Counted from the stretch's first letter, positions 34,405-46,595 are shown. The stretch is 64,000 nt of DNA from Vicugna pacos (GCF_048564905.1 NC_133007.1:6634001-6698000); one strand, 5' to 3'. Notes: generated from the sequence alone by a model not told the origin. Program-made: numbers and translations.

Positions 34405-36275
34405 GTTTCTGCTTCTGAGCCAGGGGCTTCCAACAGGTAAGCAGAGTGAGATGCATTCCTCAAAATTCAACAGGAAAGTGTCCTTTATGCTGGGCCATGG
34501 TTAACAGGCCAATAGCCCCTGCTGCTTTCTCCTCCTCCTTCCCAACTCTGCACCCGCCCCAGCCTGTGATGCTGAGGGTCCCAGGAGTAGATTCCTAAGT
34601 CAGGCCAGAGACAACGACACATTAGGTCCTTTAATAGAGAAAGTTCTGTACAGCAGCCCCCAAATTACATCACCTTTAGCAAGAAATCAAGGCAGCTCCA
34701 AGAGCATTCTCCTCCCCTATGGCCTCAAACACTGGTCTGTGGAGCACTGGAGTGGGGCAGATGTCACTAGGGCCTGCTCCTTAACACACCCACGGGGGTT
34801 TACCACTAAAAACAAGCCGGCTGCCTCACACCCACCTTCCTCCCCCTCTTCATCTTCTCTCCCGCTGAGTCACCTCTTAGACCTCTCTGGCCAGCACAAG
34901 GCAGTCACCCCAGAGCTGCTTCTCATCCCAACTAGCTACAGCAGTAAGGCATGAGAACCCAGTCCCACACCCTCAACAGCATTTCAGCAAAACGGTGGCT
35001 TCCAGACTAGCCTCCCCTCCCCCACGTTCCCCCGAGCTGGCTGGGTCTCTCATTCAGTGACCAGCCTCTAACCCTCCCAGGTGAGCAGGCAGTCATCCAA
35101 GGTTTCCACCTGGAGAACAATCAGTTTAGATTTCAGAGATCTGGGAGGCCTGGGGAGACTTCCCTAAATGAGATCCCCCCACCAGCCACTTCCCAGCACA
35201 GACTCCCAGTTGCCTAGCAACCACAGGAAGAGATCTGGGAAATTCAGAGCTTCCTCCACAGCCCCCTGCACGGTGATGTGCTTGGCGTGACCCACCTAGG
35301 AGGCAATGCACTGCAGCTGATAATTATCAGGGGTAACAACCATAATCCTAGACCTGCTATTACTGTGTTTACCGAGGAGCAATTGCCACAGAAGCTCACA
35401 CCACTGGCCTTTCCCAGGCCCTCAGCCTTCCCGCCCTGTGCTGACTAAGGGAGTAGAAATCGCTTCAGGGAGTTCCCAGGAGTAGAAGCTACAGACTCAG
35501 AGAGCCCCAAAGCACTCTGACACCGGTTCTGCCACTTAGGCTGCTCCCCAAAGCTGTAAGTGGCCCCCAAAGAAGCAAGAGGAAGGGTGGGAGTGAGGCT
35601 CAGGGCACACCCTGGCCTGGGTTGGGGCAGGGAGCATCCAGGGCCAAGAGAACCAGAGGTGATGTTTGGGATGCGGGGTGGGGGGCTAGTCTTGCTAAAG
35701 GGGTGCTGGGCTCTCTTTTTCCTCTCTACCCTCTTTCCTGAGTGGCCCACTCAAGGCCAGACTAAGGATAAAGAATAGATGTGGATTTGAGGATGTGATG
35801 CTTCCCCCTCCGGCCTCCCTCCTGCCCCTTCTGGTCTCTGTGTCTCCAGCTTTATCAGCAGCGGTAGGGAAGAATAAAAGAACATTCCATCCAATGTCAG
35901 GAAGCCAATGAGGAAGGAGGATAGAAGTCTATAAAGCCAGCCCACTTGCTTCTCTCTCGGGAACTCCCTTGTTTGTGAGTTGCTGGCCTAACCTTCATGG
36001 GAGAAAGAAAATACCCAGGCTTTCAGCAAATTGTCTCTCTAGAATGACATGTCACCCTTCCAGAAAGACTTCCCCACGCTGTCTTCTGTCTGAATCCTCT
36101 GTGCCCTGGGTCTGGAACCCTGGCTCTAGCGGTGACATCCGGATGTGGCCCACCTTGTTTCTTTGGTTTCTTTCCCTCTGTGAAAGGGAGAACCCCACGA
36201 AGCCTACCTAGATCCAGACCATGAGGACCAAGTAATCAAAGTCATGGATCTTAGACTGTTAAATTTGGGCATGAC
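34405..36275. other. Unique intergenic DNA with an RFX motif
   Basis: No gene recognised. Contains the perfect X-box at 35209 and an AP-1 heptamer at 34866-34872. Short open frames without domains. Confidence 0.45.
35209..35221. promoter_or_regulatory. Perfect RFX X-box
   Basis: GTTGCC-T-AGCAAC is an exact inverted repeat that fits the RFX consensus GTNRCC-N(0-3)-RGYAAC. RFX factors bind it at ciliary, neuronal and immune genes. It lies outside any repeat, about 10 kb from the orphan CpG island, which has its own X-boxes. Confidence 0.55.
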
Positions 36276-36279
36276 ATTA

Positions 36280-36460
36280 GATAGAAGCTAATCTAATGTC
36301 CCCATTTTACAGATGAGAAAACTGAGGCCCAGAGAGAGAAAATGGCTGACCCATAGTCACACTGCTGGTTAATGGCAAAATTGAAACTGGAGCCCAAGCT
36401 TCTTGACAATTGTTCTTTCCAACACTACCCCTTGATTCTGCTTATACTTTGGGTTCAGAT
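36280..36460 (-). mobile_element. MIR SINE, minus orientation
   Basis: Strong reverse MIR: ccccattttacagatgagaa, aactgaggcccagagagaga, catagtcacactgctggtta. Confidence 0.8.
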
Positions 36461-36589
36461 CACAGAGAGATTTAAAAAAATCTAGCATTGTAGGGTTTGA
36501 TACTAAACACCCTGAACTTTTTCCAAAAAATTTTACAAGGATCTTTCTTAGCCTATCCTCAAAGCATTGTTTTCAGCTAAATGAAGTTG

Positions 36590-36730
36590 GTAATATTACT
36601 CTCATTGTCTAGGATGGGAAACTGAGGCCAAAAAGAGTTGCCCTGAGTCACAACAAAGATGTATTAAAAGTGGGAAGAAGAGTTTATGTTTCCTGACTCT
36701 TTATCCAATGCTCCTTCCACTATACTCTCT
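36590..36730 (-). mobile_element. MIR SINE fragment, minus orientation
   Basis: tgtctaggatgggaaactga, ggccaaaaagagttgccctg, agtcacaaca matches reverse MIR. It is adjacent to but distinct from the previous MIR. Confidence 0.6.
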
Positions 36731-37163
36731 GCCTCCATAAATGAGGCATTGCCACCAACTAACCGGAGTTGCCAAATGCTAGTCACAGGGGCCCCTTCCA
36801 TAAACACAGTCGGAACCATTTTAATTCTGAGCTAACATGCTTCCTCACACAAGTCACTGCTCCCTGAATGTCATCCTCAAGGAGAAGCCACTTTGTCTTG
36901 TTTCTTGGCTCCTCTCCCAGCTTCTCCAGGTCCTGAGGGACGAACGTTTCTACCCCTCTGTTGGTTCCCTCCCCCAGTGGGAGAGATGTCAGGGAGAAGT
37001 GCCCGCTCAGCACTTGTGGATGCTTCTGGGGTTGCTGTCAGTGGGTGGGGAACTCCAGCGCCTGCGAGCTGTAGGGCGTTCACCAGGAAGCCGGCTCCTG
37101 CCTTGGCCTCCCTGCTCTGGACAAGGGTTTCTCTGCTCACACTCTTGCAGACAATGTGATAGG

Positions 37164-37448
37164 CAGTGGTTCTCAAACTTCAGAGGATAATAGAATCACA
37201 AGGTGGGCGGCGGGATGGCTGTAGATAAGTTCACATGGTCACCCCGGCACTCAGGGAAAGAGCCAAAATGTGAATCACAGTCCATGATTCTCATCCATTC
37301 ATTCAACAAATATTTACTGCAGGCCTACTATGAGCCCCATCCCAAGATTTTCTGATTCAGTAGGTCTGGGGTGCGCCTGAGGTGCGTTTCAAGTTCATAA
37401 GCGAGGCCAATGCTGCTGGCCCAGAAACCACACTTTGAGAACCACTAT
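37164..37448. mobile_element. MER5A-type element carrying a 103-bp insert
   Basis: Terminal inverted repeats CAGTGGTTCTCAAA (37164) and TTTGAGAACCACTATG (37433-37448) mark a complete MER5-type hAT element. The right interior (ttttctgattcagtaggtct) is standard. The element is about 285 bp, while MER5A is about 189 bp. The excess is 37231-37333, a near-copy of 39633-39736. Confidence 0.8.
37231..37333 (+). repeat. Dispersed direct repeat, copy A (inside MER5)
   Basis: Matches 39633-39736 with three substitutions and one 2-bp indel. The match covers both L2-like text (cattcattcaacaaatattt) and non-L2 text before it, so it is one joined segment and not two copies of a repeat family. The match ends abruptly where MER5 text resumes (agccccatcccaagatt). 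Confidence 0.85.
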
Positions 37449-37449
37449 G

Positions 37450-39025
37450 AAGGCCACGACTTGTACCATCTATGGTCACTCCGCGGGTCTGGAGTTTGGG
37501 GAGGATCAGAGAGTATGAAAAGGAGGGCTGGGGCTGGGATGGGGCTGGACTGAGGACCAGCCACCTACATTGGAATTCAGCACAGACAAGTGCTGTACAC
37601 AGGTGTGACAATTTAGATGCTCATGCTGGGATTAGCGTAGCCATTTGGGAATTGGGAGCCTAGCGATGAAAGGCCTTGGCAACTTAGTTGATGATTCGCT
37701 CTGCTATCACTCTCCCTTCCCCCTCCATTCTCAATGGCTCCCTCCAGAGAAAGTTCCCTGAGCTTTGGCTCCCTGGTGACTCACGGTGGGGGTTGGTGCA
37801 GAGTGAGCTGAGCCACAGGTCTCTAAGCACACCTGACCGCAAAGTGGGGCACAGTAAGGAGCTCAGAGAGCAGGAGCCGCTGGCCAGGTGGGAGTGGGGC
37901 CCAAATGGCAGGGGCAGCGAGGAGGCAGGGGCAGTGCAGCCCCAGGTGCCACTGTCTTCTTTTGCTCCCCCCACCCCAGGCTCCTCTAGAGGGCTAAGCC
38001 AGAGCCAGATGTTTGCCAGATTTCCAGGAGAACGGGAATCTCGTCCCTTGGGAAGTGGAGGGGGTAATTCTGGGAGATGGGGCCACCTCTGCAGAGTGGG
38101 TATCATCCAGACCTTCACCCTGGCCCCAACCTCCCTTCCCACCCACCCCCCGCCCAGGGTCTCTGAGGGTCAGGAGGCCTGGGAGGAGAAAGACAATTCC
38201 TCTGCACATCAGTGAGCATGGCTGCTCAGAGAATAAGACCACCAGGGACGGTGAGAAACAGAGGCCCTACCGCTCAAAGAGGGAATGACTAAAGGCCAAG
38301 AAAGCTGACCCAGCCCTCCTGAGTCACTTCCCAAAGAACTTCCCAGTAGCCAAGGGGCTAAATGTGCCCCGGACCTGCCTCACCTGCAGGCTGAGGGGGC
38401 GTGCAGTGTGCAATTTAAGGGGCAGCCAGGCAGACTTCCTGCCCCCCAAAACTGTCTCTCATCACCTAGGGTAGGGCCAGAAGTGAGTTTTCATTGCTTT
38501 CGGACTCAAGCTATTTTGGGAGGAAAGCATGGGGTGGGGACAGAGAGGAAGGACAAAAAACGCTGAGACTCTTCTTTTCAGCAATAGGATGTCATCAGGG
38601 AGAGGGCGTGGGGTTGGTAGGAAGGCATGTGGGGGGCGGAAAGAGAACTCGAGAAGTCACTGCTTCACACATGTGGCCTCGGGCTTGTGCCAGAGGATCA
38701 CCTCAGACGCACCAGCCAGGCCCCGGCCCCATGCGCGAACTGCTTGGCCCCTCCCGGCCTCCACACCCTCGCCTCTTCCCGCCTCCCACCTGTCAGGCAT
38801 GTTGCAAGACTCCATTGACCAATGTTTACAGAATGCTCCAAAGAAGAATGGTATGGTTACCAGATGCCTGAGTCATGGGCCTCGTCACCCTTTGCTGCTC
38901 TGGCCTGGCCTTCCCCCTCCCCCGAGAAGGAATCACACTCAGCAACATTTCTTCCCAAGGCCTCACCTCTTAAGGGGCCAAGCAGGCTTCCCAGACCTGC
39001 CTTTTTACAAACACAGGCAGGAGGA
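37450..39025. other. Unique intergenic DNA
   Basis: No gene recognised. Three AP-1 heptamers (37777, 38320, 38869). A 199-residue plus-strand frame at 38529-39128 runs into a MIR and overlaps other open frames, so it is not credited. Confidence 0.45.
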
Positions 39026-39029
39026 TGAG

Positions 39030-39240
39030 AAAAGAACCTTTAGTGAGTGCCTGATATGTGCGCAGACTGAAGCAGACACTCTCACATGTAGTATTGTATC
39101 CAACACTAAAGCCTTGTGTGGATTCTGACACCCACATCTCAGCTGAGGCAACAGAAGCTCAGAGGTTAAGTGGTTTGGTCCCAACACAAAGCTAGTACGT
39201 AGCACAGCCAGGAGCGGAACCTGGTTGTCTTCACCCGAGC
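39030..39240 (-). mobile_element. MIR SINE, minus orientation
   Basis: Near full length: gagtgcctgatatgtgcgca, cacatctcagctgaggcaac, agaagctcagaggttaagtg, cagccaggagcggaacctgg. Confidence 0.75.
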
Positions 39241-39632
39241 TCCCCCAAGAGCAGAGCCTGATTATATGTGAGCAGTGTATTTGAGAATGGGGCCCCACGG
39301 AGGCAGAAACAGGGCAGGAGAGAGCACAGTATGTCAGGAATATACTATGACACTGTCCATAAGGATTGACTGGTTGACCAGTACTATCGGGCCATGTATC
39401 TCAGGATCATCCAGTGGAAGAAAGGAGAAAAGCCAAGAGTTGTCCCATGGGCTATGAAATCCTCTGTGTGTCTGAGCTCCATATGCATAAGGCTGGGAAT
39501 TCTGCATGGAACTGGCCACAGTAGCAGAGGCAGGAATAAGATCCCAGGCAGTGAAGGCCTGAAGTGGTGCCTAAGGGCAGTGCTCTGGTCCACCATATGT
39601 CCCGCCATGCCATCCTAGATACTCTGAGTAAC

Positions 39633-39736
39633 TCACATATGGTCACCCCGACACTCAGGGAAAGAGCCAAAATGTGAATCATAGTCTATGATTCTCATCC
39701 ATTCATTCAACAAATATTTACTGCAGGCCTACTATG
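39633..39736 (+). repeat. Dispersed direct repeat, copy B (probable source)
   Basis: The right part continues smoothly into a 600-bp L2, so this is the likelier original. Copy A breaks into MER5 at the same point. Confidence 0.8.
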
Positions 39737-40350
39737 TACTGGACACGGGGGATTAGCAGTGAACAAGGAAGGCAAGATCCTTGCTCTTATGAAGCTTAAA
39801 TTTTGGTGGGAAAGGGAGGAAGGCACCAGGGACACAGGGAATCAGCAACAGAAAAAACAAACAAATGCTGACTGTGTATCAGGTTCTGTGCTGAGCACTG
39901 GAAACCCCAGAAGAAATTGTTTTCTTGTCAGGGAGATACAGAGCAACACACCACAATCTAACATGGTAACTGGTATGCACACACTTCTCTGGAGCACAGA
40001 GAAGGGGCTTCTTACTCCAGACTGGGGAGGGATGGGGGGCATCAGGAAAAGCTCTCTGGAACAGATGAGATACAAGCTCTTTGAAAGGCCAGGCATCTCT
40101 GGAGTTGGGGAAGGGAAGGGTGTGCTCCAGGGAGAGGGAACAGCATGGACAAAGACAGAGAGGAATGAGAGTATGCCATGCTCTGGAAAATGGCAAATAA
40201 TTCCATGTGACTAGATGGTGCTGTATATGCGGGATAGTGTGGCAAAAGATGAGGCGAAAAGGGTAGGCAGGGGACAAATCACAAATACTCAAGTACCTAA
40301 TACTGAAGCATTTGGATTTAATTCTGAAAGTGAAGGCAAGCCTCTTTAGT
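39690..40350 (-). mobile_element. L2 LINE, minus orientation
   Basis: Reverse L2 from its 3' end (cattcattcaacaaatattta, ctgcaggcctactatgtact) through agctctctggaacagatgag and aacagcatggacaaagacag. Confidence 0.7.
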
Positions 40351-40354
40351 CCTT

Positions 40355-42595
40355 TAAGCCCAATTAGCTCTTGAACATCTCAGCCAAGAAGGCAGATAAA
40401 ACCAGTCAATATAGAAATGGGTCCCAATGACCTCGGAGCACCGGAGAATAGCTGATCTGAGTTGCCTGGGTTACAGATCAACAACTCAGCTCTCGACACT
40501 TGAAGCGCAGGGGCAAAGGGCTCACTCTTGGTCACTCTGCCCAGTGTACCAGCCTCAAGGTCAGTTCCTCTGAGGCTAAAGTGTCCATCCCCTACCTCAT
40601 GTCTTTCAGCTTCCAACTCAGCCCCTCCCTTCTTCAGCCTTGCCCTTTGTAGACAGAAATCCCAGGGCTGCTGCCCAGAAGTCTATGACACTAGCGACCT
40701 TGAGTGCAGGCGAGGTGCCTCTGGCCCTCCTCTGGTTTGCATAAAATACGTACCAGAGCTTTCCAGTTGACCCCCACCACCAAAAGCTAAAACTAGAATC
40801 AGCATCTGGCTGCCTCCTTCACAGAAGCCCATCACATCCATCATCTGGGCAGGAGAAAAGCTTCCTGCAGCCCACAACGGCATCCCGCAATTTCCCTGCA
40901 GAGCCCTTGTCAAACTGAGCCCCTGGCTTCCGTTCATTCTTCAAAGCAAAGAACCCTGCGATGATCTGAATGCAGACAAGAGCAAAATTCCCAGCAGCAG
41001 CCTTCCTGTTCTCAAATTCAGAGTAGGATGAAATTCCACACCAGCATCCTCCTACCCCAGAGAGGTTCTGAGATGACCCAGACCACAGTCACAGCTCCAC
41101 AGGCCCTGGAGTTCAGAGGTGGTTGAACACCTTGAGCCTGCAGCCATATCTGAGCTCAGTTTCAGAGTCCTTCTGCTCACAGGGATGGAGCGAAGACAGC
41201 GAAAATGGCTCTGAACCCTAGCTCTGGTGTTTGGAATTTTTTCTCCCTTGATTTGTCCCTAACCCCAGCAAAATTCCCTGGTCCTAGATCCCATTCCTTC
41301 AGGTTCCTGGTCCGCGCTGGATGGCCTCCTGTGCCTGTCTGTCTGCTCCCTACAGCAGACTAGGATCCAGGGCAGCATCACTCCCACAGAGGCAGCATCG
41401 CGTTTCAGTCAGAACTGAAGATGATGCTCCAGACCAGACCGACATCCCAACAGAGCTGTAGGCTAGTAGGAGTCGTGGCTGGGGCATGAGACTGTCCCCC
41501 CTTCCCCCGACCAAGGCCCTTCAAATCGCACAACCAAGTCCTTCTAGAACTACAAGACAGGACCTCCTGAAGGACATTCTGGGCATAAGACTGAGAATAT
41601 CCACGGCAGTGGTAGAGGGGAGGCTATTCACACAAATGTAAACCAACAGAGCAAGGGTTTCCATCCCCAAGGATGCCAAGGACTCTCATTAAACTGACTC
41701 CCAGATTGCTTCCCTGAACAGAGAAGCAAATCAGAATCTCTGTGAGGGACCCTTCCCTTTCCCCAGACATGCACCATTCTGCAGGAACCCCCTCCACCCC
41801 CAACCCACCACTCTCGCTGGCTTACAGGTGCCTGCCTTCTCCCTGAGGAGGCTGCCGATGAGAGGGGGTGGGGTGCTGAGCACTGGCCAAGGCAGGCGTT
41901 CTTGGGGCTTAGCAGGACTCCTCTTGCCAAAGATGGGAAAAGAAAGATGGGCCCCAGAGCGGATTCCCAAATCTGCCCAGGCTGCCCAAATGCTGGGATA
42001 TCACCGTCTTTCTGAGCAGCCATGGCAAGTCCCCACCTGCTCCATCCCCAGGCTCCTGGTAAGAGCCAACAAAACAGATCTCTCTTCATAAATCCAGGCC
42101 CTCTAACTGATGAGTCTCATCTTTTTAAAAGACCGAGAGATGAAACATCTCAGTCTCTTCGTGGATCTCAATGACAGATTTTTCTGATTCACCTCATTAC
42201 CTCCTCCTACAGGGCCCATTCATTTCCACCTCATTTTCCTCCCAGTTCTCATTCCTGTCCCTGTCCCTGTCCCCGCATATCCTGACAGGGCAGCCTCTAT
42301 CTTTACCCAGATTTCACCCTGCCAGACCTGGCCTCATCCCTCAGCACTTCTCTCTGGATTAATATGTGTTCTCTTTTCTGCCCCTCCCTCTCCTCCAGAT
42401 CAAAAGCCCTGGAAATCTTTCACTACAGTATCCTGGGAAGTAATAATTGACAGGACAATGGTGTAAGAGGATGTTGAACTCCGGGCTTTGACTGAGGAGT
42501 AACTGGGGACAGGACCTCTCACTCTGGCCTGGAACCCTTCCTGCCTCAGATTGCTCTGAGCGCTAGTGGCCTTTGCAAAGATCTTAAAGCCCACC
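40355..42595. other. Unique intergenic DNA, no gene seen
   Basis: 2.2 kb without a recognisable repeat or exon. Moderate overlapping frames at 41628-42091 on both strands lack any domain. Confidence 0.45.
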
Positions 42596-42599
42596 AGTC

Positions 42600-42680
42600 A
42601 CATCTCTGAATCTCCCACAGCATCTAGCAGAGCAGAAGTACAAAGTACGCACTCAATAAATAATCGATGAATGGAATCCC
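42600..42680 (+). mobile_element. L2 LINE 3' end
   Basis: cacagcatctagcagagcag, tacgcactcaataaataatc, gatgaatgg is the short conserved L2 tail. Confidence 0.55.
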
Positions 42681-42719
42681 TATAGAGTTTGAGCCATTCA
42701 CTGAACGCTGCCTAGGATC

Positions 42720-42960
42720 ACTAACATATTTCAAAATCACAGGCTCTTGGAATTAAGAGGTAGTCACAGGGGTCATCGGTTGACCCCTCACCCAGCCCAG
42801 GAACATGTACTGCAGGATTTCTGACAGGTGGACATCTCCATGACCATGAATGCCTGAGAAAGCCCAGCCCCTGCCATAACTGAGATTTCTGATTATGAGA
42901 AAATCTTTTCTACTACTTACCAGCAGTCTCCACTCACCACTGCATCCCACAACCCTCTTT
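42720..42960. mobile_element. Ancient interspersed repeat, family unsure
   Basis: The opening ttcaaaatcacaggctcttg, gaattaagaggtagtcacag, gggtcatcggttgaccc resembles a widely shared old mammalian repeat (aatcacagactcttagagtt). I suspect a CR1/L3-type LINE but cannot assign it. Confidence 0.3.
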
Positions 42961-42964
42961 GCGA

Positions 42965-44935
42965 TGAACTGTTTGCAGAGCTGGTGTTTTCTTGAGGCAG
43001 TGCCCAGGGCAGATTGGTTTGCTAATTGAAGGTGGTAGCAAATTCTCTCCAGAGCACTGGGTAAGTAAGACAGAAGGAAAGGACGCCAAGCCCCATGACT
43101 CTGCCCATACTTGTCCCAACTTCATAGAGCCTGGTCTCCACCCCTACTGACCTTCCTCCACCAATAAGACAGCAACTTAAAACCAAAAGAAACACACAAG
43201 GATCCTAGGGTTGCTGGGCTCCCTGCCTGACCCTCAGCCCCGTTCCAGGTCATCGAAATGTTGATAAGACATGCTTACAGAGAGAGCAAGAATGAGCTTT
43301 CTCAGACTGAGAAAAACAAAACCCTACTCCCTCTGCCCTCCACTCAGTGTGTTCAGGACGCTGTTAACTAATCCAGAAGATCGGAAGACAAAACAGGTTA
43401 ACTTTGGATTAGGTTTCAGACAAGTTTGTCCAATGAACAAATCAATTGTTTTCACTCTGAGGCTTTCAAAGAATAAGATGCTGCCTGTGGAGCCAGAAAC
43501 TTGGCTGGCAGTTGTGTAGGCATTTGGATATTAAGTGAATGGAGATGCAGAGATACATTATGCAAATAACAGTCACATGACAAAACTCTTTTACTTTATA
43601 ACTAAGCACCTCTGGTACCAGACCACAGACCTAGAATGGACCAAAGCAATTCCTTGCCTGTGTTCCTGAGGCCTGTAGTTTGGGCCTCGGAGCAGAGGGA
43701 ATATTAGAGAGCAATATTGATAAATATTTATTCCCTGAAAGGCTGAGTTTTAAGTTAGTGGCTGAAAGGGACTAAATAGGGATAACAAGAATGGTTGATA
43801 TGAGGTAGTGTTAAGTGGCAGATCTTTTGAAATGATAAAGCCCTATGTAAATGAGAAGCACTATAGATTGTAAGAGCAGATTCACAGGGAGAAGGTCCTC
43901 AGAAAATGTCAGATACAGTTAACTCTGCCCACTTCCCTTAACTATGTCCCCCAAAGCTCCTGACAGTGCCCTCCAGGCTCTGGCAGGAAGGCCCAGCTGG
44001 GGCCCTGGGAGGTGGCAGCAGAACCGTGGTTCTGGGATGGCCTTGGGCTTGACTTTGCGGAGCTAAAAAGGAAAGGCCTTAAAACAATGCAAAGCCCTCC
44101 CACCGGATTCCACCTTCTTCTGTTGGCCACTTCCTTCCTTCCCTCCTTTTTCCTTCTCTTCCTGCAGGAGCTACTCTGCCCCACCTTCCTTCCTGGAGAG
44201 GAGACCTGCCCTTTCCTCTTCTAGGGCTGGTGCCAAAAGGATGAACAATGTGGTGTTGAGGGGGGAGGGCGTGGACAGGGGTGAAGGGAGTCTAGAGGTG
44301 GGAAGAGGCAGATGCTGTATGAACTGTATCAAAGACTGGCCAAGCAGAAATGGAATATGATGTTTACTCCTCGAGTTGCATTTCGAGGGTCTTTGGCCCG
44401 TTCCCATAAATTTCCTTCATGAAAGCTTACAAGCAATGACACAGGTAATGGTGGCCGCAGCAGCAGAACTCCCACACTCCCACCACGGCGCCGCCCAAGG
44501 TACCCAAATAACGCAATTTCAGGGTCGCAGGAAAAAAGGGTGCTGTCAGCGAGCTACAAAGGGGGCTTCGATCTAGATAGCCATTTGCAACTTCCCTTCT
44601 GCTGTCCACAGCCCTCTGAAAGAAAAAGGTGGAAAGGAAACAGAGAAAGAGGCAGAGATGTCAAGAGGGTCTCTGGAAGTCTTGAAAAGGCTGAGGACAA
44701 AAAGTAGGCTGTGTTCGGTAGGGGAGCCAGCGGACAACAGAAAAGGTAACGCGGAGCAGTCGCCTTCAGAACAAAAGCGTTAAGCTAGCAAAGGAGACCA
44801 CAGAGTGGGGGAGGGGCAAGGTCAAATGCAGTCGTTTCTTAAGGTAAAGCTCTGGAGAGAGGGCCAAACTTGAGGTGGCGAGCACAAAAGAGAAGGCACC
44901 CCAGGAGGCAGCTGTAAGGGGTGGGACGAGGAAAT
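42965..44935. other. Unique intergenic DNA up to the CpG island
   Basis: No gene recognised. A/T-rich near 43.5-43.9 kb, then rising GC. No repeat with clear ends. Confidence 0.45.
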
Positions 44936-45230
44936 CAAAGAGTCCGTCGAGTGTAGGGGGAGGCGCCAAGGAAACGCTCCCGGGAGGGCCCGGCTTTGTC
45001 TGGCGAGGGCGGCGGCGGGGGCAGCACGTGCAGCCGGGAGCGCCCGGGAGGAGGCGCGACGCGCGGAGGGCGGCCCCTTGGATTACCCGGGCCTCTTGCC
45101 CGCGGGCCCCGCGCTACAGAAGGGGCGCATTGTGAAGCGCCAGGCCGCAGCAGATTGCCGCTGTCCTGCAATACCCTCGCACCCTGGCACCGCGCCACTG
45201 GCACCACCCGGGGTTGGAAATAGCTGCGCC

Positions 45231-45244
45231 GTTCCCATGGCGAC
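45231..45244. promoter_or_regulatory. X-box-like RFX motif (imperfect)
   Basis: GTTCCC-AT-GGCGAC resembles the RFX inverted repeat with one mismatch in each half. It is 106 bp from a perfect one in the same CpG island. Confidence 0.4.
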
Positions 45245-45349
45245 CAGGCAGCGCCTTCTGCCCCCGCCGCCCGCCCCGCCCCGCCCCACCCGCTGCGCCG
45301 GTCCACCAGCCCGCGCCAAGGCGACCTCCCTCCCACCTGGGCACCCCCG

Positions 45350-45363
45350 GTAACCTTGGCAAC
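45350..45363. promoter_or_regulatory. Perfect RFX X-box in CpG island
   Basis: GTAACC-TT-GGCAAC fits GTNRCC-N2-RGYAAC at every fixed position. X-boxes within a few hundred bases of a start site are typical of RFX-driven ciliary and neuronal promoters. Confidence 0.55.
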
Positions 45364-45764
45364 GGGGGCCGCGGCGCGGAGTGGCAGGGGCACGACTCTG
45401 TACGCGGCCGTGCCCGGCCCCGCCCTCCCGCCCCAGGCGCGGCGCGCTTCACGCCGGCCCTGCCAGCCCTCGGGCGGGGCCGCCGTGGGGCCTGGCCACA
45501 GGCGCCGCGGGAGCCGGCGCAGGAAGCGTCGCCTCCCCGCCGGGGGCCCGCCCGGAAAGGCGGGCGTAGGGGAGGGAGCTCCGCGGCGGTGGAGGCTGCG
45601 GGAGCGCCGCCCTGGCCTCGTTGTCTCCTCCGAGCCTTCCCCGGCCCGGCCTGACCTCCTGCCCCTCGAAATCCTCCGCAGATCTCCCCGCACTTCCTCC
45701 TGGGATGGGAGGAGACCTTGGCAGAGGGTCCCCGGCCAGCGCGGCCAGGTGAAAGGGGGACCGG

Positions 45765-46595
45765 GAAAATAAAGCCCTCTCCTGCCCGGGGGTGCTGGGG
45801 AAATCGGAAAGTGTGCACCGAGGGGGCAATGGGCTGGAGGTGGAATCGCCCTCGGGCGCCGGGGTCATGCGTTCCAGGGAGCCCACAAAGTCCACAGCAG
45901 CGTGTGAGAAAAGTCCTTGTTGCGCTCCGTGATGGGATGGCCTGACCCCCTAGAGGAAGACTTCCACCTTGCGTGACCCTCGCGCGTCTTGTTTGTTGGT
46001 GTGGTGTGCAGGGAATATCGCAGATCCCCAAGAGAGTGTCTCCAGTTTCCAGGGTTACTAGGTCAGAATTGAGACTTTGACCCATCAAATAGGGGGAAGG
46101 AAGGGAGGAGGACGGAAAGGGTCAGATCAGAGAGGGTTCCACTTAAACCATCCCTCTAAAGGGACAGAGTCTACCCCTGACTTGGAAGGGGGACTCCTGC
46201 AGGGCAGAGCCCATGGCACATAAAACGTTCTGAAGTAAATTAATGTGTAATGAAAGGATATTATTAAAACCAGATAATGCCTCCCTCGTTCAGTTGTCCT
46301 GATTGGGCAGGGCATCCCAAGGAAATACACTAAGAAAGTATTCAGGGTTCCTCGCAATTTGATCCCAAATCAAAGGAACATAATAAAATAATACCCTGCA
46401 TTTGTAAAGTCCTTTCCTCAAAGAATGTCACCTCACTCCGTATATATTTTCTATGTCAAATTCCAGAGCAGAAAAAAGGATTCACATGGGGTAAATGAGA
46501 GTTTCGGCAGTCTACGGTCATAGCGGAGAAGCATAGAGATAGGCTTTGCTAGTTCTTAGAGCACTGTGCTTTCTTTGAAGCGGTATAGTGGGGTT
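45765..46595. other. Island shore and unique DNA
   Basis: CpG density falls away after 45.95 kb. No gene or repeat recognised. Confidence 0.4.

Larger units (their letters stand above)
44940..45760. promoter_or_regulatory. Orphan CpG island
   Basis: Very G+C-rich with dense CpG (for example gaggcgcgacgcgcggaggg and gccgcggcgcggagtggcag), flanked by ordinary DNA. It lies 14 kb downstream of the IER5 CDS end. Several long open frames on both strands (252 and 324 residues on the minus strand, 146 on the plus) are Ala/Arg/Pro/Gly-rich and expected from the base bias. No known protein is visible. Such islands usually mark promoters, so a lncRNA or an alternative first exon is the best guess. Two RFX X-box-like sites lie inside. 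Confidence 0.7.

Noticed and set aside
44935-46088. Long minus-strand open frames (252 and 324 residues) in the CpG island
   Set aside because: They overlap each other and plus-strand frames, consist of Ala/Arg/Gly/Pro-rich peptide, and match no family I know. High G+C removes stop codons, so length alone is not evidence.
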